Part shown: positions 44,097-53,327 of the stretch, one piece after another
How positions within the stretch are numbered: position 1 is the first letter of the stretch
Layout: every line of letters begins with the position of its first letter
Assembly (NCBI RefSeq): GCF_000799165.1
Contig: NZ_JUGF01000001.1
Span: forward strand, 434,001 to 498,000
Direction: 5' to 3'
Source: Methylotenera versatilis 7
GTDB taxonomy: Bacteria > Pseudomonadota > Gammaproteobacteria > Burkholderiales > Methylophilaceae
Length of the DNA: 64,000 nt
Position numbers and translations under genes: made by a program
The notes under the pieces: model-generated
Told to the model about the DNA's origin: nothing
Database searches by the model: none
What the model saw: only the letters and a program-made list of their open reading frames with translations

Positions 44097-45230
44097 ATGA
44101 ACGTATCGTCATTATTCGAAAAAGTCCAATTAGGCGACTTGTTTTTACCCAATCGGATTGTATTACCGCCATTAACTCGCTGCCGTAGCACTCAGCCAGG
44201 AAATGTACCAAATGAATTAATGGCAAGTTACTATAAACAACGCTCTACTGCAGGTTTCATGGTTACAGAAGGTACACAGATTGAGGCGCGTGGTCAAGGT
44301 TACGCTTGGACACCAGGCATACATTCTGAGGAGCAAATAGAAGGTTGGAAGAAAGTAACGAACGCTGTACACGAAAGTGGTGGAGTTATTTTTTGCCAAC
44401 TTTGGCATGTTGGCCGAGTATCACATTGCAAGTTACAACCAAACGGAGATGCACCAGTTGCACCTTCAGCCATTCAGGCGAAGTCTGTAAAGGTGTTCAT
44501 TGAGACAGGTCTAGGTGAGGGTTCTTTGGTTGAACCAAGCATGCCTCGTGAACTGACAACAGAAGAAGTTAAAGAATTAGTTAACTTATATCGTCAAGCT
44601 GCTAAAAACGCAAAGTTGGCTGGATTTGATGGCGTTGAACTTCACTCAGCTAACGGTTATCTGCTAAATCAATTCATATCTGAGCATACGAATCACAGAA
44701 CTGATGAATATGGTGGCTCGCTACCCAATAGACTACGCTTTTTAAAAGAGGTAACTGAAGCTGTAATCGAAGTGTTTGGGCGCAATCGAGTAGGTGTACG
44801 ATTCGCTCCACTGTTTGCTACCACTACAGAAGACCGAGTTTACCTTGGCCTAGTAGAAAGCAATCCTCATGAAACCTACATTTGTGCTGCTAAAATGTTG
44901 AATGACCTTGGGATCGCTTATTTATCAATCGCAGAGGCGGATTGGGACAACAGCCCAGACTTGCCTGAAACATTTAGAAGTGAATTACGTAAAACATTTG
45001 AGCGTGCGATAATCTATGCGGGTCGTTATAGCGTACAAAAGGCACTAACAGTAAATTCAAAAGGCTACGGTGATTTATATGCATTTGGTAGAGCATTCAT
45101 CGCAAACCCAGACTTACCGTATCGAATTCAAAAAGGATTATCGTTGAATCAGGTCCAAAATGATACCCTTTACGGTGGTGGCGAAGCAGGGTACATTGAT
45201 TATCCATTCAGCACACAATTATCAACTTAA
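44097..45230 (+). CDS. Old Yellow Enzyme family alkene reductase (NemA-like)
   Basis: A 377-residue FMN-dependent reductase: LFEKVQLGDLFLPNRIVLPPLTRCR start, GGVIFCQLWHVGRVSH, the substrate-anion pair in GVELHSANGYLLNQF, and the FMN phosphate segment YGDLYAFGRAFIANPDL. OYE enzymes reduce activated C=C bonds and nitro groups with NADPH. Downstream of it an ArsR-type regulator is probably co-transcribed. It fits the same electrophile-defence theme as the TetR operon, but its DNA composition is closer to the host. Confidence 0.92.
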   Translation: MNVSSLFEKVQLGDLFLPNRIVLPPLTRCRSTQPGNVPNELMASYYKQRSTAGFMVTEGTQIEARGQGYAWTPGIHSEEQIEGWKKVTNAVHESGGVIFCQLWHVGRVSHCKLQPNGDAPVAPSAIQAKSVKVFIETGLGEGSLVEPSMPRELTTEEVKELVNLYRQAAKNAKLAGFDGVELHSANGYLLNQFISEHTNHRTDEYGGSLPNRLRFLKEVTEAVIEVFGRNRVGVRFAPLFATTTEDRVYLGLVESNPHETYICAAKMLNDLGIAYLSIAEADWDNSPDLPETFRSELRKTFERAIIYAGRYSVQKALTVNSKGYGDLYAFGRAFIANPDLPYRIQKGLSLNQVQNDTLYGGGEAGYIDYPFSTQLST

Positions 45231-45268
45231 ATAGTGGGCTTTCCCACTGGCAATAAGGTGAGAGTAAG

Positions 45269-45580
45269 ATGGATTTAAATGAAGCATTAAAAATGCTAGC
45301 TAACCCGACAAGACGTGCAATATTGGCTTGGTTAGCTAATCCTAATGAGGCGTTTAAGGACTACACACAACTTTACCCATACGAGATGTATGGGGTGTGT
45401 GCAAGCTTGATTCAGGACAAGGTTGGGCTATCGCAACCTGCCACATCATTATGTTTGAAAGCGTTGCAAGATGCGAACTTGGTCGAATCAACTAAGGTTG
45501 GTAAATGGACATACTACAAACGTAACTCGACGGTGGTAGAGCAAGTTTTAGCTACCTTACGTGAAGTATTAAGTGAATAG
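45269..45580 (+). CDS. ArsR-family transcriptional regulator
   Basis: A 103-residue winged-helix protein (ALKMLANPTRRAILAWLANP, VGLSQPATSLCLKALQDANLVES, GKWTYYKRN). The SQPATSLCLKAL recognition helix is typical of ArsR/SmtB regulators, with Cys residues (VCASL, SLCL) that could sense metals or electrophiles. It starts 38 bases after the Old Yellow Enzyme gene and likely controls it. Confidence 0.88.
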   Translation: MDLNEALKMLANPTRRAILAWLANPNEAFKDYTQLYPYEMYGVCASLIQDKVGLSQPATSLCLKALQDANLVESTKVGKWTYYKRNSTVVEQVLATLREVLSE

Positions 45581-45590
45581 TGAGGTTGTT

Positions 45591-45833
45591 ATGTCTAGCG
45601 GAACTCTAATCAATCAAATAGACCAGATTAGCTCAAATTTGAATGACTGCTATGGGCCGGTTACCGTCATTCAAAAATTATGTCTAATTTACAGCCACAT
45701 AATGACGCGTCCGGATTTTGGTGATAGGCAAAAATGTCAAGACGACAAGATCGTTGCGCAGGCGCTCAAGAAATGGGCAGGTTGGGTAGCTCTCACCCTA
45801 AAACCCCGCCCAAAACTCACGTTACGATCTTGA
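45591..45833 (+). CDS. hypothetical protein, 3' end at integrase border
   Basis: An 80-residue protein of unknown function, starting at ATG 45591 with GAGG at a suitable distance. Residues 1-60 look like an ordinary helical protein; the last 15 (VALTLKPRPKLTLRS) look less natural. Its stop lies 12 bases inside the convergent integrase gene, so the true 3' end may have been replaced when the element inserted. Alternative: a normal short protein. Confidence 0.5.
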   Translation: MSSGTLINQIDQISSNLNDCYGPVTVIQKLCLIYSHIMTRPDFGDRQKCQDDKIVAQALKKWAGWVALTLKPRPKLTLRS

Positions 45834-47003
45834 GTTGCCCATTGCGGCATTAATCATTACAGAGGCGCTGTTCGCTGCAGCTTGCAAGGTAGCACTAGAT
45901 AAGTGACTGTAGCGTTCGGTAACTTTGCTAGTTGAGTGTCCCAGTATCTGCTGAACCTCGTACAAAGTTCTGCCACTGTTCACCAAGAAACTAGCATAAG
46001 CATGCCGACAGTCGTGGATTCGCAAATGTGGTAAGCCTGCTTGAATGCGTATTTTCCCCCAAGCTTTATGAATGTTTGTATACGGATTGCCCGTAACGCG
46101 ATTCACAAACAAATACTCAAACTCATCTTCAGTGTCCAACTGTTTAATAATATCAAGTGCACTATCATTTAAAGGTACAGAACGTATCTTTTTAGACTTA
46201 GAATTTAAAGCAGGAATTTTCCAAGTACGGGTTTCTCGGTTAATTTGATCCCACTTGGCAGACAATGCTTCGTTCAAGCGAGCTCCAGTACTTAGTAAGA
46301 ACATAACTATCAAGCAAACTGGCCGATTTACACCCGTTTGAAGTACATTCATCAATGCTGCTAATTCAGTGGCATCTAAGTAGTTTTCAACCTTGTTGTC
46401 TAAATTAAAAAGCTTAACCCCTGATGCTGGATTTTCTTTAATCATTTGCCAATCAATCGCAAGGTTATAAGCATGCCTCACGTACTTCACCATATGGTCA
46501 CATGTGGCCCCTGCGAGTCCAGACTCACGCAACTCATTATGAAGACCAATAATCATGGTCTTCGTGATTTGATTGAGTCTAAGATGTCCCATGCGTGATT
46601 CTAACCGGCTAGTATAAATCTGGTGATCGGAGCTAGCAGACCTTTTATGTACAGCGGCGTAAGGCTTGTAATGATCTTCGTAAAATGCAGCCAAGGTTGG
46701 CACTGCCTTTTGTACACGCTTCTCATTGCTAGGGTCAGCGCCATTCGCAATCTCAAGTTTTAGCATCTTCGCTTTCTTACGAGCTTCTATAAGCGTTAGC
46801 TCATTGGTGCGACCAAGCTTAATATAGCTAGTCTTACCAGCACTATTTTTATATCGAACAAAAAATGTTGATATTGTTGATAAAGAAGAAATGATTATTA
46901 TCAATCCAGGCATAATTTTGTCGCAGTATTCGATACGCTTTTTGTCCCCAGGACACTGCATGGTGTTGTTAATGAAATCTTGTGTTAGTTTTAATACTGG
47001 CAT
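45822..47003 (-). CDS. int: tyrosine-type integrase
   Basis: A 393-residue site-specific recombinase. N-terminal arm-binding domain (FVRYKNSAGKTSYIKLGRTN), core-binding domain, and a catalytic domain with the residues Arg in STGARLNEAL, His and Arg in IHDCRHAYASF, His in LGHST and Tyr in TERYSHL. The set R-H-R-H-Y is complete, so the enzyme should be active. It integrates the element at 45.8-55 kb. Its 3' end faces the Old Yellow Enzyme/ArsR genes. GGAG precedes the start. Confidence 0.94.
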   Translation of the reverse strand: MPVLKLTQDFINNTMQCPGDKKRIEYCDKIMPGLIIIISSLSTISTFFVRYKNSAGKTSYIKLGRTNELTLIEARKKAKMLKLEIANGADPSNEKRVQKAVPTLAAFYEDHYKPYAAVHKRSASSDHQIYTSRLESRMGHLRLNQITKTMIIGLHNELRESGLAGATCDHMVKYVRHAYNLAIDWQMIKENPASGVKLFNLDNKVENYLDATELAALMNVLQTGVNRPVCLIVMFLLSTGARLNEALSAKWDQINRETRTWKIPALNSKSKKIRSVPLNDSALDIIKQLDTEDEFEYLFVNRVTGNPYTNIHKAWGKIRIQAGLPHLRIHDCRHAYASFLVNSGRTLYEVQQILGHSTSKVTERYSHLSSATLQAAANSASVMINAAMGNSRS

Positions 47004-47084
47004 AAATTAATCTCCGTTATTCAAGTGGTTATATGTAATCGTAAATGGTTAATATAGATGCGGCCTGTAATAGCGCCGAGTATG

Positions 47085-47372
47085 CTATGAATGCAATGCG
47101 GCCATCCGGACTAAAGTGCCCATTTTTACTGGGTTAGTAATGGTTGGTTTAAAACAGCGCCATTTGGCTCTTATATCTTTTTCACCTTTATATTTGTAGC
47201 CATGACTGCTCCAATCATCAGCTAAGGCGAATCCAGCCTCGTCGCCTTCAGTTTCATAGTAAATAACCATTAACACACGAATCCAATCGTGGTAACCCAC
47301 GTCAGGATCTATATGCTCTAGTAAGGCCGTGATTTTGGTTAAAGTTGAATAAATGTCTTTTTTAATGCGCAT
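47085..47372 (-). CDS. PriCT_2-domain primase-associated protein
   Basis: A 95-residue protein made of one PriCT_2 module: LEHIDPDVGYHDWIRVLMVIYYE, GDEAGFALADDWSSHGYKYKG, AKWRCFKP. This module normally follows the catalytic domain of phage and plasmid primases. Here it is a separate small gene directly after the primase-helicase gene, and might act with it in trans. GGAG ribosome site. Confidence 0.82.
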   Translation of the reverse strand: MRIKKDIYSTLTKITALLEHIDPDVGYHDWIRVLMVIYYETEGDEAGFALADDWSSHGYKYKGEKDIRAKWRCFKPTITNPVKMGTLVRMAALHS

Positions 47373-47537
47373 TTTTGTATCTCCAAGATAATAGTTAAAA
47401 GTAGAAGTGTTGAGATTTGAGTTGGTGTGAAATGGCGGTAAAGGAGGTTAAAGCAAGGGGACACGCACGCTTTTAAAAACCTTCTTTACCGGCTTCAACG
47501 TCTAATTTAGGCTCCATTGAATCTAGCAAAGTCGAAA

Positions 47538-50312
47538 TTAAATTTTTGTGACCATCCAAGCGACGCGACCATCAGCGGTTGATTTTTTAAAGATAAAATC
47601 ACCAACAATACGATTGGCGTTTTTCTTAAGAATCCAGCCAAATTTTGATGGATTAATATTTCCACGCTCTTCAACGGGAAACTCGCAAATGGCATCACGT
47701 AATGAGTCTTCACCAATTAAGTCATAGGTGTCACGAATCACTTTGCGTACAGTTGTCGGTGTAGAACCATACCGCTTATGCCAAGCCGTCATTAATACCA
47801 AAAGCGCGTCAGCGTCAGGATCGTTTTTTACTTGGTCAAGTAATGATGTAGCCGGATCAGCTTGACCTAACCAAATAAGCGTATGACGGCAATAGTCGGC
47901 CCACGCACCACCATAAGTAGCAATGTTCTCAACAGCAGCGCGCGGCGAACCTGCTGCCTTCCATGCAAGAATAATCGTAAGTACAGCAGCTACGTAACGT
48001 CCACGATCTCTGCGGACAGTTTCAACAGGTAAACCTTTATAGGATTTTGTTGCAGGCGTAGCGCAACGGTGATCAATACTAATCGTGATTACTCGACGCA
48101 ATAAATCACGTACTGGACCAACATTATTACCAGAAGATAAGAACAAAGTACGCGTGCTGACAGTAGCAGTCTTGCTAACACCTAAAATGCGATCTGTAAT
48201 AGATTCGGCTGTCAAAGCACGATTAATGATGCCATGTGGAATCCAATCGGTTGCCATATCGTCAAACTCAATCACAGCTGGCGCTGGTAATAGCAGAGCT
48301 AAAATAGATTTAGTGGCTTCCTCACCGGTAGTTGGATAGCTGACTTTCTGAGTCAAGCCAGGTTTAGCAAATGCACTAATCAGCTCGTTTTGGTAGGTTT
48401 TACCACTACCAATCGTGGATGCTTTAGTGTGGAACGCAGGCGCATAAGCGTAAGATGTTCTAGTGACGGCAGTAAAGATGGCTGAGAGTGCTGCTGACTT
48501 ATCAGATGGGGTAGCGTAACTAAATTCAGTCAGCAAATCATTTAAAAGCGCTAACGCGATATGCGCAGCATCAATAGTAGGCGTAGTCGTTACAAATTTA
48601 CGCGCATCAAACACGCCAAATCGCTTAGAAACTTTATCGTAACCAGCTTGGGTAACTAATATGCCATCAGACTCACGGAAGTAGGGTTGACGTGCAACGC
48701 CCAACAAATGCGGTAAATGCGCGTATGTTTGGCTATCGCTCAGAATACCAATATGCCGAGCTGGTGGGTCACATGCTACAAAACCACCAGCACGAGCGCT
48801 AAATTTCTCCCAAGCAGCACATATCGACAACTCTTTAGTCAGCGCAGGCACATTAATCGGCACAATCGATGGATCACCGGTTTCAGGGTTAGTAGAAATA
48901 GTGACGATTAAACCGCCAGCCTGATAATGGCGTCCGCCTTTCGCTAATTCTCTTTCTGCTGTATTAACAACATGGTGTAACTCACCTTCAACAATGCGAA
49001 TAACTGGTTTATGCTTGGCTTCACCTTTTGTAATACCAAGAAAATCAAAAAACTGCTTGGTTTTATAAACTTCACCATGAGAATGCTGGCATCTAAAACC
49101 GCCATTTAAATAGGTTTCATTTGGTTCGAAGAATGCAGTGCCACTGTCTAAAGCGTCTGTATGCTCGTTAAGCCATGGACAAGTGACATCATGCTTCCCT
49201 GAGCCTAGTGGTGTTTTGTACAAACCACGCGCCTTTAGTGCTTTAATGACTGGATTTTCAGACGATTTTGGCGTGAATACTTCATCTGCATCTTCATGAT
49301 CGTAGTCGCGTGATTTAGCATTTGTTGCTAAGGAGGATTGGGATGTATCCGCAGGCAATAGTTCTAATTGCAAACCTGCAATGATCTCTTGCGGTGTATA
49401 AACTCGCTCTGGTGCCCACTTAACGAGACGGCTTTGAAACGGCTCACCAGATGCGTTAACATGCTTGGCTTTACCATTGATGCCTACGGGCAGTCTTGCC
49501 CAGCGACCTTGCGCGCCTGTTGCTCCTGCATCACATAGCCCCGCAATAATAACTGCATCTAGCAATTGATTCGCTTTGACGCCATTTATAATGGGTTCAG
49601 CGAGAATAATGCCACCTTGATAGTTACCTGGGCTTGTTTCAAGTAGGTAAGACAAGTCGAAGTCATTCAATCTAGCAAATGAGACTTTTGTGCCTATGTC
49701 ATCAAGCATTAACAAGTGATAAGCGGCGAAGTTGTCTTTACGTGCATGAAGAAAACCATCGTCACCTAGGTTGAAGCTTGAGCAATTAAGGTAGTTGTTG
49801 TGAGTAGCGGGTATATTTTCTACCACTTTATCCGCACGCTTAGCGACCCAACCGCCTTGTGTCGGATCGCCAGGTTTAGAGCAAACAGCAGAATGGGCAC
49901 CTATCGGCAACTGATGAAATAGGGCAGAAACAAACTCTGCATTTGTTACTTGTAATGTTACAAATGGTGGCGGTAAAACCGGTGAAGGTGGTGTTGGTGT
50001 AACTGTGACAGGTAGCGAATGTATTTGTGAAAAACCGCCTTTACCGGTTTCACCACCTTTTTCTGGGCTAGCTATGGACATTTTTTGTGTTTCAGACAAA
50101 TGTTCGTCTATAAGCGCGTTTTGAAATGGTGAGTTCAAAAGTGGTGAAGCCGGTAAAGGTGGTGAAATCTGAGCGATAGTCTGCTCACCTTGCATGCTAA
50201 CGTTGGGTTTGATGGCTATGGCTAAATTATCACGCAAAACTGTAGGCGCGATAATTCTGTTTGATATAGCGGCTGATGCTGGCAGCGCTACTGTTTGACT
50301 TTGTGTTGTCAT
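47538..50312 (-). CDS. primase-helicase of integrated element
   Basis: A 924-residue replication protein. Residues about 1-130 are low in complexity, with Pro/Ser-rich and repeated Gly-Lys-Gly-Gly stretches. A primase-like domain (LLMLDDIGTKVSFARLNDFD, GRWARLPVGINGK) follows at about 180-320, then a zinc/winged-helix region, and a C-terminal helicase domain (about 540-850) with Walker A GSGKT and Walker B VIEFDDMA. It probably starts replication of the excised element. The N-terminal low-complexity region contains repeated GGTGGTGAA-type DNA words that may serve as binding sites. Confidence 0.8.
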   Translation of the reverse strand: MTTQSQTVALPASAAISNRIIAPTVLRDNLAIAIKPNVSMQGEQTIAQISPPLPASPLLNSPFQNALIDEHLSETQKMSIASPEKGGETGKGGFSQIHSLPVTVTPTPPSPVLPPPFVTLQVTNAEFVSALFHQLPIGAHSAVCSKPGDPTQGGWVAKRADKVVENIPATHNNYLNCSSFNLGDDGFLHARKDNFAAYHLLMLDDIGTKVSFARLNDFDLSYLLETSPGNYQGGIILAEPIINGVKANQLLDAVIIAGLCDAGATGAQGRWARLPVGINGKAKHVNASGEPFQSRLVKWAPERVYTPQEIIAGLQLELLPADTSQSSLATNAKSRDYDHEDADEVFTPKSSENPVIKALKARGLYKTPLGSGKHDVTCPWLNEHTDALDSGTAFFEPNETYLNGGFRCQHSHGEVYKTKQFFDFLGITKGEAKHKPVIRIVEGELHHVVNTAERELAKGGRHYQAGGLIVTISTNPETGDPSIVPINVPALTKELSICAAWEKFSARAGGFVACDPPARHIGILSDSQTYAHLPHLLGVARQPYFRESDGILVTQAGYDKVSKRFGVFDARKFVTTTPTIDAAHIALALLNDLLTEFSYATPSDKSAALSAIFTAVTRTSYAYAPAFHTKASTIGSGKTYQNELISAFAKPGLTQKVSYPTTGEEATKSILALLLPAPAVIEFDDMATDWIPHGIINRALTAESITDRILGVSKTATVSTRTLFLSSGNNVGPVRDLLRRVITISIDHRCATPATKSYKGLPVETVRRDRGRYVAAVLTIILAWKAAGSPRAAVENIATYGGAWADYCRHTLIWLGQADPATSLLDQVKNDPDADALLVLMTAWHKRYGSTPTTVRKVIRDTYDLIGEDSLRDAICEFPVEERGNINPSKFGWILKKNANRIVGDFIFKKSTADGRVAWMVTKI

Positions 50313-50563
50313 TTACTGTTCTTCTTATATTTCCCTGGGAGAGGGTTGGGTTTACTAGCAATAGATCGGATGTTTAGACATCATATTTTCCAAGCAGAAC
50401 CCAAACTTGCTTCTCGCATAGAGTGGTTAATAACTTGAGAAAACATGACGGGAAGATTTGGTGTCATGCGCATAAACGACCAGTCTCTGATAAGTTGCCA
50501 TCAGCAATACTTCGTTTCATGCCTCACTTTAATAAGGGCTGCAATACAGCCCGTTTATTACAA

Positions 50564-50896
50564 TTAATGTTTGATTTGAAAATCCTCCAGCACTGGAAAT
50601 GAATATCCATTCTCAATAATAATCAACATACATGCGGGTGCTACACTTTGCTCATACTCATCAAGTTTTGACCAAAAGTCACTACCTAATAGCTCTTGAA
50701 TTGGCCACACATAGCCATACTCAAAAATTGAATCTGATAGATGTTCAAACATGCGAGACACTAGTGATTTAGGCACTAACATATCGTCAATAATAAAATA
50801 ACCATAGGTATCCCCTTGTCGATAATCGTCGATATGGGTACTTAGAAAGCGGGGGTCCATGTCTGCTGATTTATAAATTTTTGATTTCAATTGCAT
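50564..50896 (-). CDS. hypothetical protein
   Basis: A 110-residue acidic protein with an AAGGAAATTTG ribosome site. I do not recognise it. It has features like DIDDYRQGDTYGYFIIDDMLVPKSL replaced here by the similar segment YRQGDTYGYFIIDDMLVPK, and is rich in aromatic and acidic residues. It could be an antirestriction or regulatory protein of the element, but there is no evidence. It lies between the primase gene and a gene-poor AT-rich stretch. Confidence 0.5.
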   Translation of the reverse strand: MQLKSKIYKSADMDPRFLSTHIDDYRQGDTYGYFIIDDMLVPKSLVSRMFEHLSDSIFEYGYVWPIQELLGSDFWSKLDEYEQSVAPACMLIIIENGYSFPVLEDFQIKH

Positions 50897-50975
50897 TACA
50901 AATTTCCTTCTTAATCCACCAATATTATTTTTTAAGCTTAACCAGGTGGTTGAAGTTAAACTTTTCGTCGAAAAT

Positions 50976-51032
50976 CACTTAAAAACTAAGTGAGTAAATG
51001 AGCCTATTTTTTTATCTAGTAGACTCATTTAC
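50976..51032. other. AT-rich region with two inverted repeats
   Basis: CACTTA-N5-TAAGTG (50976-50992) and GTAAATGAG-N21-CTCATTTAC (50994-51032) are adjacent. The surrounding 50897-51254 is gene-free and very AT-rich. Could be a promoter/operator region for divergent transcription, an RNA hairpin, or a replication site. Confidence 0.4.
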
Positions 51033-51254
51033 AAATTACTACTTAAATAAATAATTAGATATAGTCAGGAAAATGCTATTTTCATAAGAGATCTTATTAA
51101 ACAACCGGGTTTGTTTAACATATTGTTTTAATATATTAAAATATGAAAAACATATACATATAAAATAAATATGAAATGCCAAATAGGACTGTTGTATGCA
51201 TGCAACAAATTTTAAAAAAAGATTAAAATTCCATTAAACCAATAACAATTTAAC

Positions 51255-51908
51255 TTGAAAAAAGTGCAGTCATTTGTGACCAGGAAACTAAATAAAGAGC
51301 AGGAAGCAAAAGTTTTTAAACTTGTTACTACCTATTGGCCCCATTACCTAGGATTAAGACAACCTTACAATATTGAGGGGTTATTTTTTTGGTCACGAGA
51401 TCTTTTAAAGCAACTAATTAAGAAGCAATGTGAGATTGAAATCGCTGATCGTGTAGTGGTGAATTATTTAACCCGCTGGGGGATAAAGCCATTAAATAGA
51501 GCTAAGACTAAATTAGAACAATGTGATTCTGACATTCAATGTTGGTGGAAAACTCATGGAGAAGAAGTGCTTGCAAGAAGCAAAAGTGAAAATGCAAAAA
51601 TTTTTTGGATGGGTGAAATAGGTTTAATTGGCTTGGAAAAGGTTGAAAGTAGCAGAAACAAAAGATTAACCAATGTTCCTGTAATTGAAAATCAGGGACG
51701 TATGCATTGGCTAACCTTTCAAGGAGAGTTCAATGATGAAAAACAAGTGATGTTTCTTAATTCATTAAAGCGCCAGAGTAGAACCAAAATATTTTTAATT
51801 CGTAAAACGTCAACGCACTTCAATAAATGGTTGGTAAAACACTGGTTAAAAGATAACAAAGATTACATGGAAATTTTCCCTCCTCCGGATGTGGATATTA
51901 AAAAATAA
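51255..51908 (+). CDS. IS630-transposase-derived protein lacking catalytic residues
   Basis: A 217-residue protein that aligns by pattern to the middle of IS630-family transposases: winged-helix FWSRDLLKQLIKKQCEIEI...VVNYLTRWGIKPL, then KIFWMGEIGLIG where IS630 proteins have a D-E pair (for example GDE-G), FLIRKTSTHFNKW where they have VDGHPVH, and no final catalytic Glu. All three catalytic positions are therefore lost, but the frame is open, so the protein may be a domesticated DNA-binding protein. Start TTG at 51255 is weak; no ribosome site is clear. It is the only plus-strand gene in the element. Confidence 0.65.
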   Translation: MKKVQSFVTRKLNKEQEAKVFKLVTTYWPHYLGLRQPYNIEGLFFWSRDLLKQLIKKQCEIEIADRVVVNYLTRWGIKPLNRAKTKLEQCDSDIQCWWKTHGEEVLARSKSENAKIFWMGEIGLIGLEKVESSRNKRLTNVPVIENQGRMHWLTFQGEFNDEKQVMFLNSLKRQSRTKIFLIRKTSTHFNKWLVKHWLKDNKDYMEIFPPPDVDIKK

Positions 51909-51944
51909 AGAAAACTAACCAGCATCCGGCTCCAATCGAGTGAA

Positions 51945-52235
51945 CTACTTTTTAATCACCCCCTTGGGTTTATGATATTGAATATTACCTACTGAATCAG
52001 TTTGGTAAATCTTGCCGTCTTTGATTTGATATTGCTGTTTGTGGTACTGTTTATTACCGACAGTATCAGTCTCTATGATCCGTCCATCTTCCTGAATTAT
52101 TGCTGATGGCTTGTGATATTGCGTGTTTCCAGTCGAATCTTGTTGATAAATCCTGGCCTCGTCAGCAGATACATTCAACACAAGTAACAACAAGCCACTG
52201 GCAGCTAAAGTCCTATGTAAATATTTACTGTGCAT
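51945..52235 (-). CDS. exported protein with three tandem repeats
   Basis: The 96-residue protein has a signal peptide (LHRTLAASGLLLLVLNVSADE) and then three copies of a 22-25-residue unit: RIYQQDSTGNTQYHKP, RIIETDTVGNKQYHK, KIYQTDSVGNIQYHKP. Each unit predicts two beta-strands with a T/S-x-GN turn. It may be a small periplasmic adhesive or binding protein. AGGA ribosome site. Similar short repeat proteins exist in betaproteobacteria, but function is unknown. It is next to the antirestriction gene. Confidence 0.7.
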   Translation of the reverse strand: MHSKYLHRTLAASGLLLLVLNVSADEARIYQQDSTGNTQYHKPSAIIQEDGRIIETDTVGNKQYHKQQYQIKDGKIYQTDSVGNIQYHKPKGVIKK

Positions 52236-52250
52236 GATTATCCTTTCTCA

Positions 52251-52667
52251 TTAATCGATAGCGCCAAGAATCTTTGAGGCCTCTGAATGTTGCAGCATAT
52301 ATTCACGTAACCAGTGATAATGATTAGCGCATATTTCAGCAAACGTTTGGTTACTGTTAAACGACAAATGACTATAAGCATACAGGCAAGCTGTAATACC
52401 TAATGCATCTGCTGATAGCGTACCTTCATAGCCATTTTCACAACTGATTTGATACGATTGATTCGATACAGGAGCCATGTAAAAGCCACCGTTACTTAAC
52501 GAATAAAACTCCCAATAAGCCCCATTGTAATCATTTGCGATATTACCAGCGATTGAATAAACAGCAGGCTCGATATTGAGCGGGAAACGAATGCCAAATA
52601 AATCAGCGGTATGTTGAATGCGTTGTTTGTCAGCGACTTGCTGACGAGTAATGATTGACTGTGTCAT
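52251..52667 (-). CDS. ArdB/KlcA-type antirestriction protein
   Basis: A 138-residue protein with the pattern of ArdB/KlcA: helix with DLFGIRFPLNIEP, then the signature NDYNGAYWEFYSLSNGGFYMAP and the Tyr/His-rich end. KlcA/ArdB proteins inhibit type I restriction enzymes without mimicking DNA and protect plasmids and ICEs on entry. AGGAG ribosome site. Typical cargo of conjugative or integrative elements. Confidence 0.87.
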   Translation of the reverse strand: MTQSIITRQQVADKQRIQHTADLFGIRFPLNIEPAVYSIAGNIANDYNGAYWEFYSLSNGGFYMAPVSNQSYQISCENGYEGTLSADALGITACLYAYSHLSFNSNQTFAEICANHYHWLREYMLQHSEASKILGAID

Positions 52668-52826
52668 GAATAACTCCTAAAGTTTATGTGTAATTGTTGC
52701 CCCCCTCCACTTGCAATAGGCGTGCAAAATCCTCCGCATGGTGCCGGATCATTTTTTTAGACTATTGAGTTTATGTAGTGGGTGGAGGTGGGTGAATCAG
52801 GAAAAAAAGTTGTCTGAGCGTTGCAC

Positions 52827-53327
52827 TCAGGTAATGCTAGTTGAATTTGTAGCTTCTATATGATCAGTGACTTTTCCTTTTTCCCAAAGGTGCTTGGGTA
52901 CGTAGTAAACAGGACCACCAGCATTGTTCCAACACAGCAGAAAGATGACCCATTGCCGATCGCCGGAGGCTTCATCCAGATAGTTGCAAGCATCCCACGA
53001 CATAGCGATATCAGTGACATTAGGCCAATTTCCATCATGCGCCTTGGCCCACTCAAAGTCGCAGCCAAGGATTTGCAAGAGGTCATCTTCCATTTCACAA
53101 ACATAGCCGTAACCGCCTAGATAATCAGCATAATCTTGAGTGGCTTCGGGTTGCTGCATGAGCCAATCAATATCTGCCTGGGTAATTTCTAATGGGTTGC
53201 TGATTGATGAGTGTGGGTTTTGGCAAAGACCTAACAGGACAGCAGCCTGATCCTGCAATAACCTGAAACTTATCTTATGCTGTTTGTAATGCAGACAGGC
53301 TTCATTGAAGTGATGAATCTTGATCAT
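52827..53327 (-). CDS. hypothetical element protein
   Basis: A 166-residue acidic, Trp-rich protein. I do not recognise a fold. Segments: HFNEACLHYKQHKISFRLLQD, then DFEWAKAHDGNWPNVTDIAMS and GDRQWVIFLLCWNNAGGPVYYVPK. The strand-turn-strand with WNNAGGPVYYVP hints at a small alpha-beta domain. Good ribosome site (CAGGAGACATAC). The preceding 49-residue gene overlaps its start by 26 bases, so both are in one operon with the antirestriction gene. Confidence 0.65.
   Translation of the reverse strand: MIKIHHFNEACLHYKQHKISFRLLQDQAAVLLGLCQNPHSSISNPLEITQADIDWLMQQPEATQDYADYLGGYGYVCEMEDDLLQILGCDFEWAKAHDGNWPNVTDIAMSWDACNYLDEASGDRQWVIFLLCWNNAGGPVYYVPKHLWEKGKVTDHIEATNSTSIT

Noticed and set aside
45780-45850. 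attL/attR direct repeats for the integrase
   Set aside because: I compared this stretch by eye with 54.8-55.3 kb and found no convincing repeat.
51910-51945. Similarity of CATCCGGCTCCAATCGAGTGAAC to the tRNA-remnant copy A flank
   Set aside because: Short and partly aligned; probably chance, no tRNA arm features.
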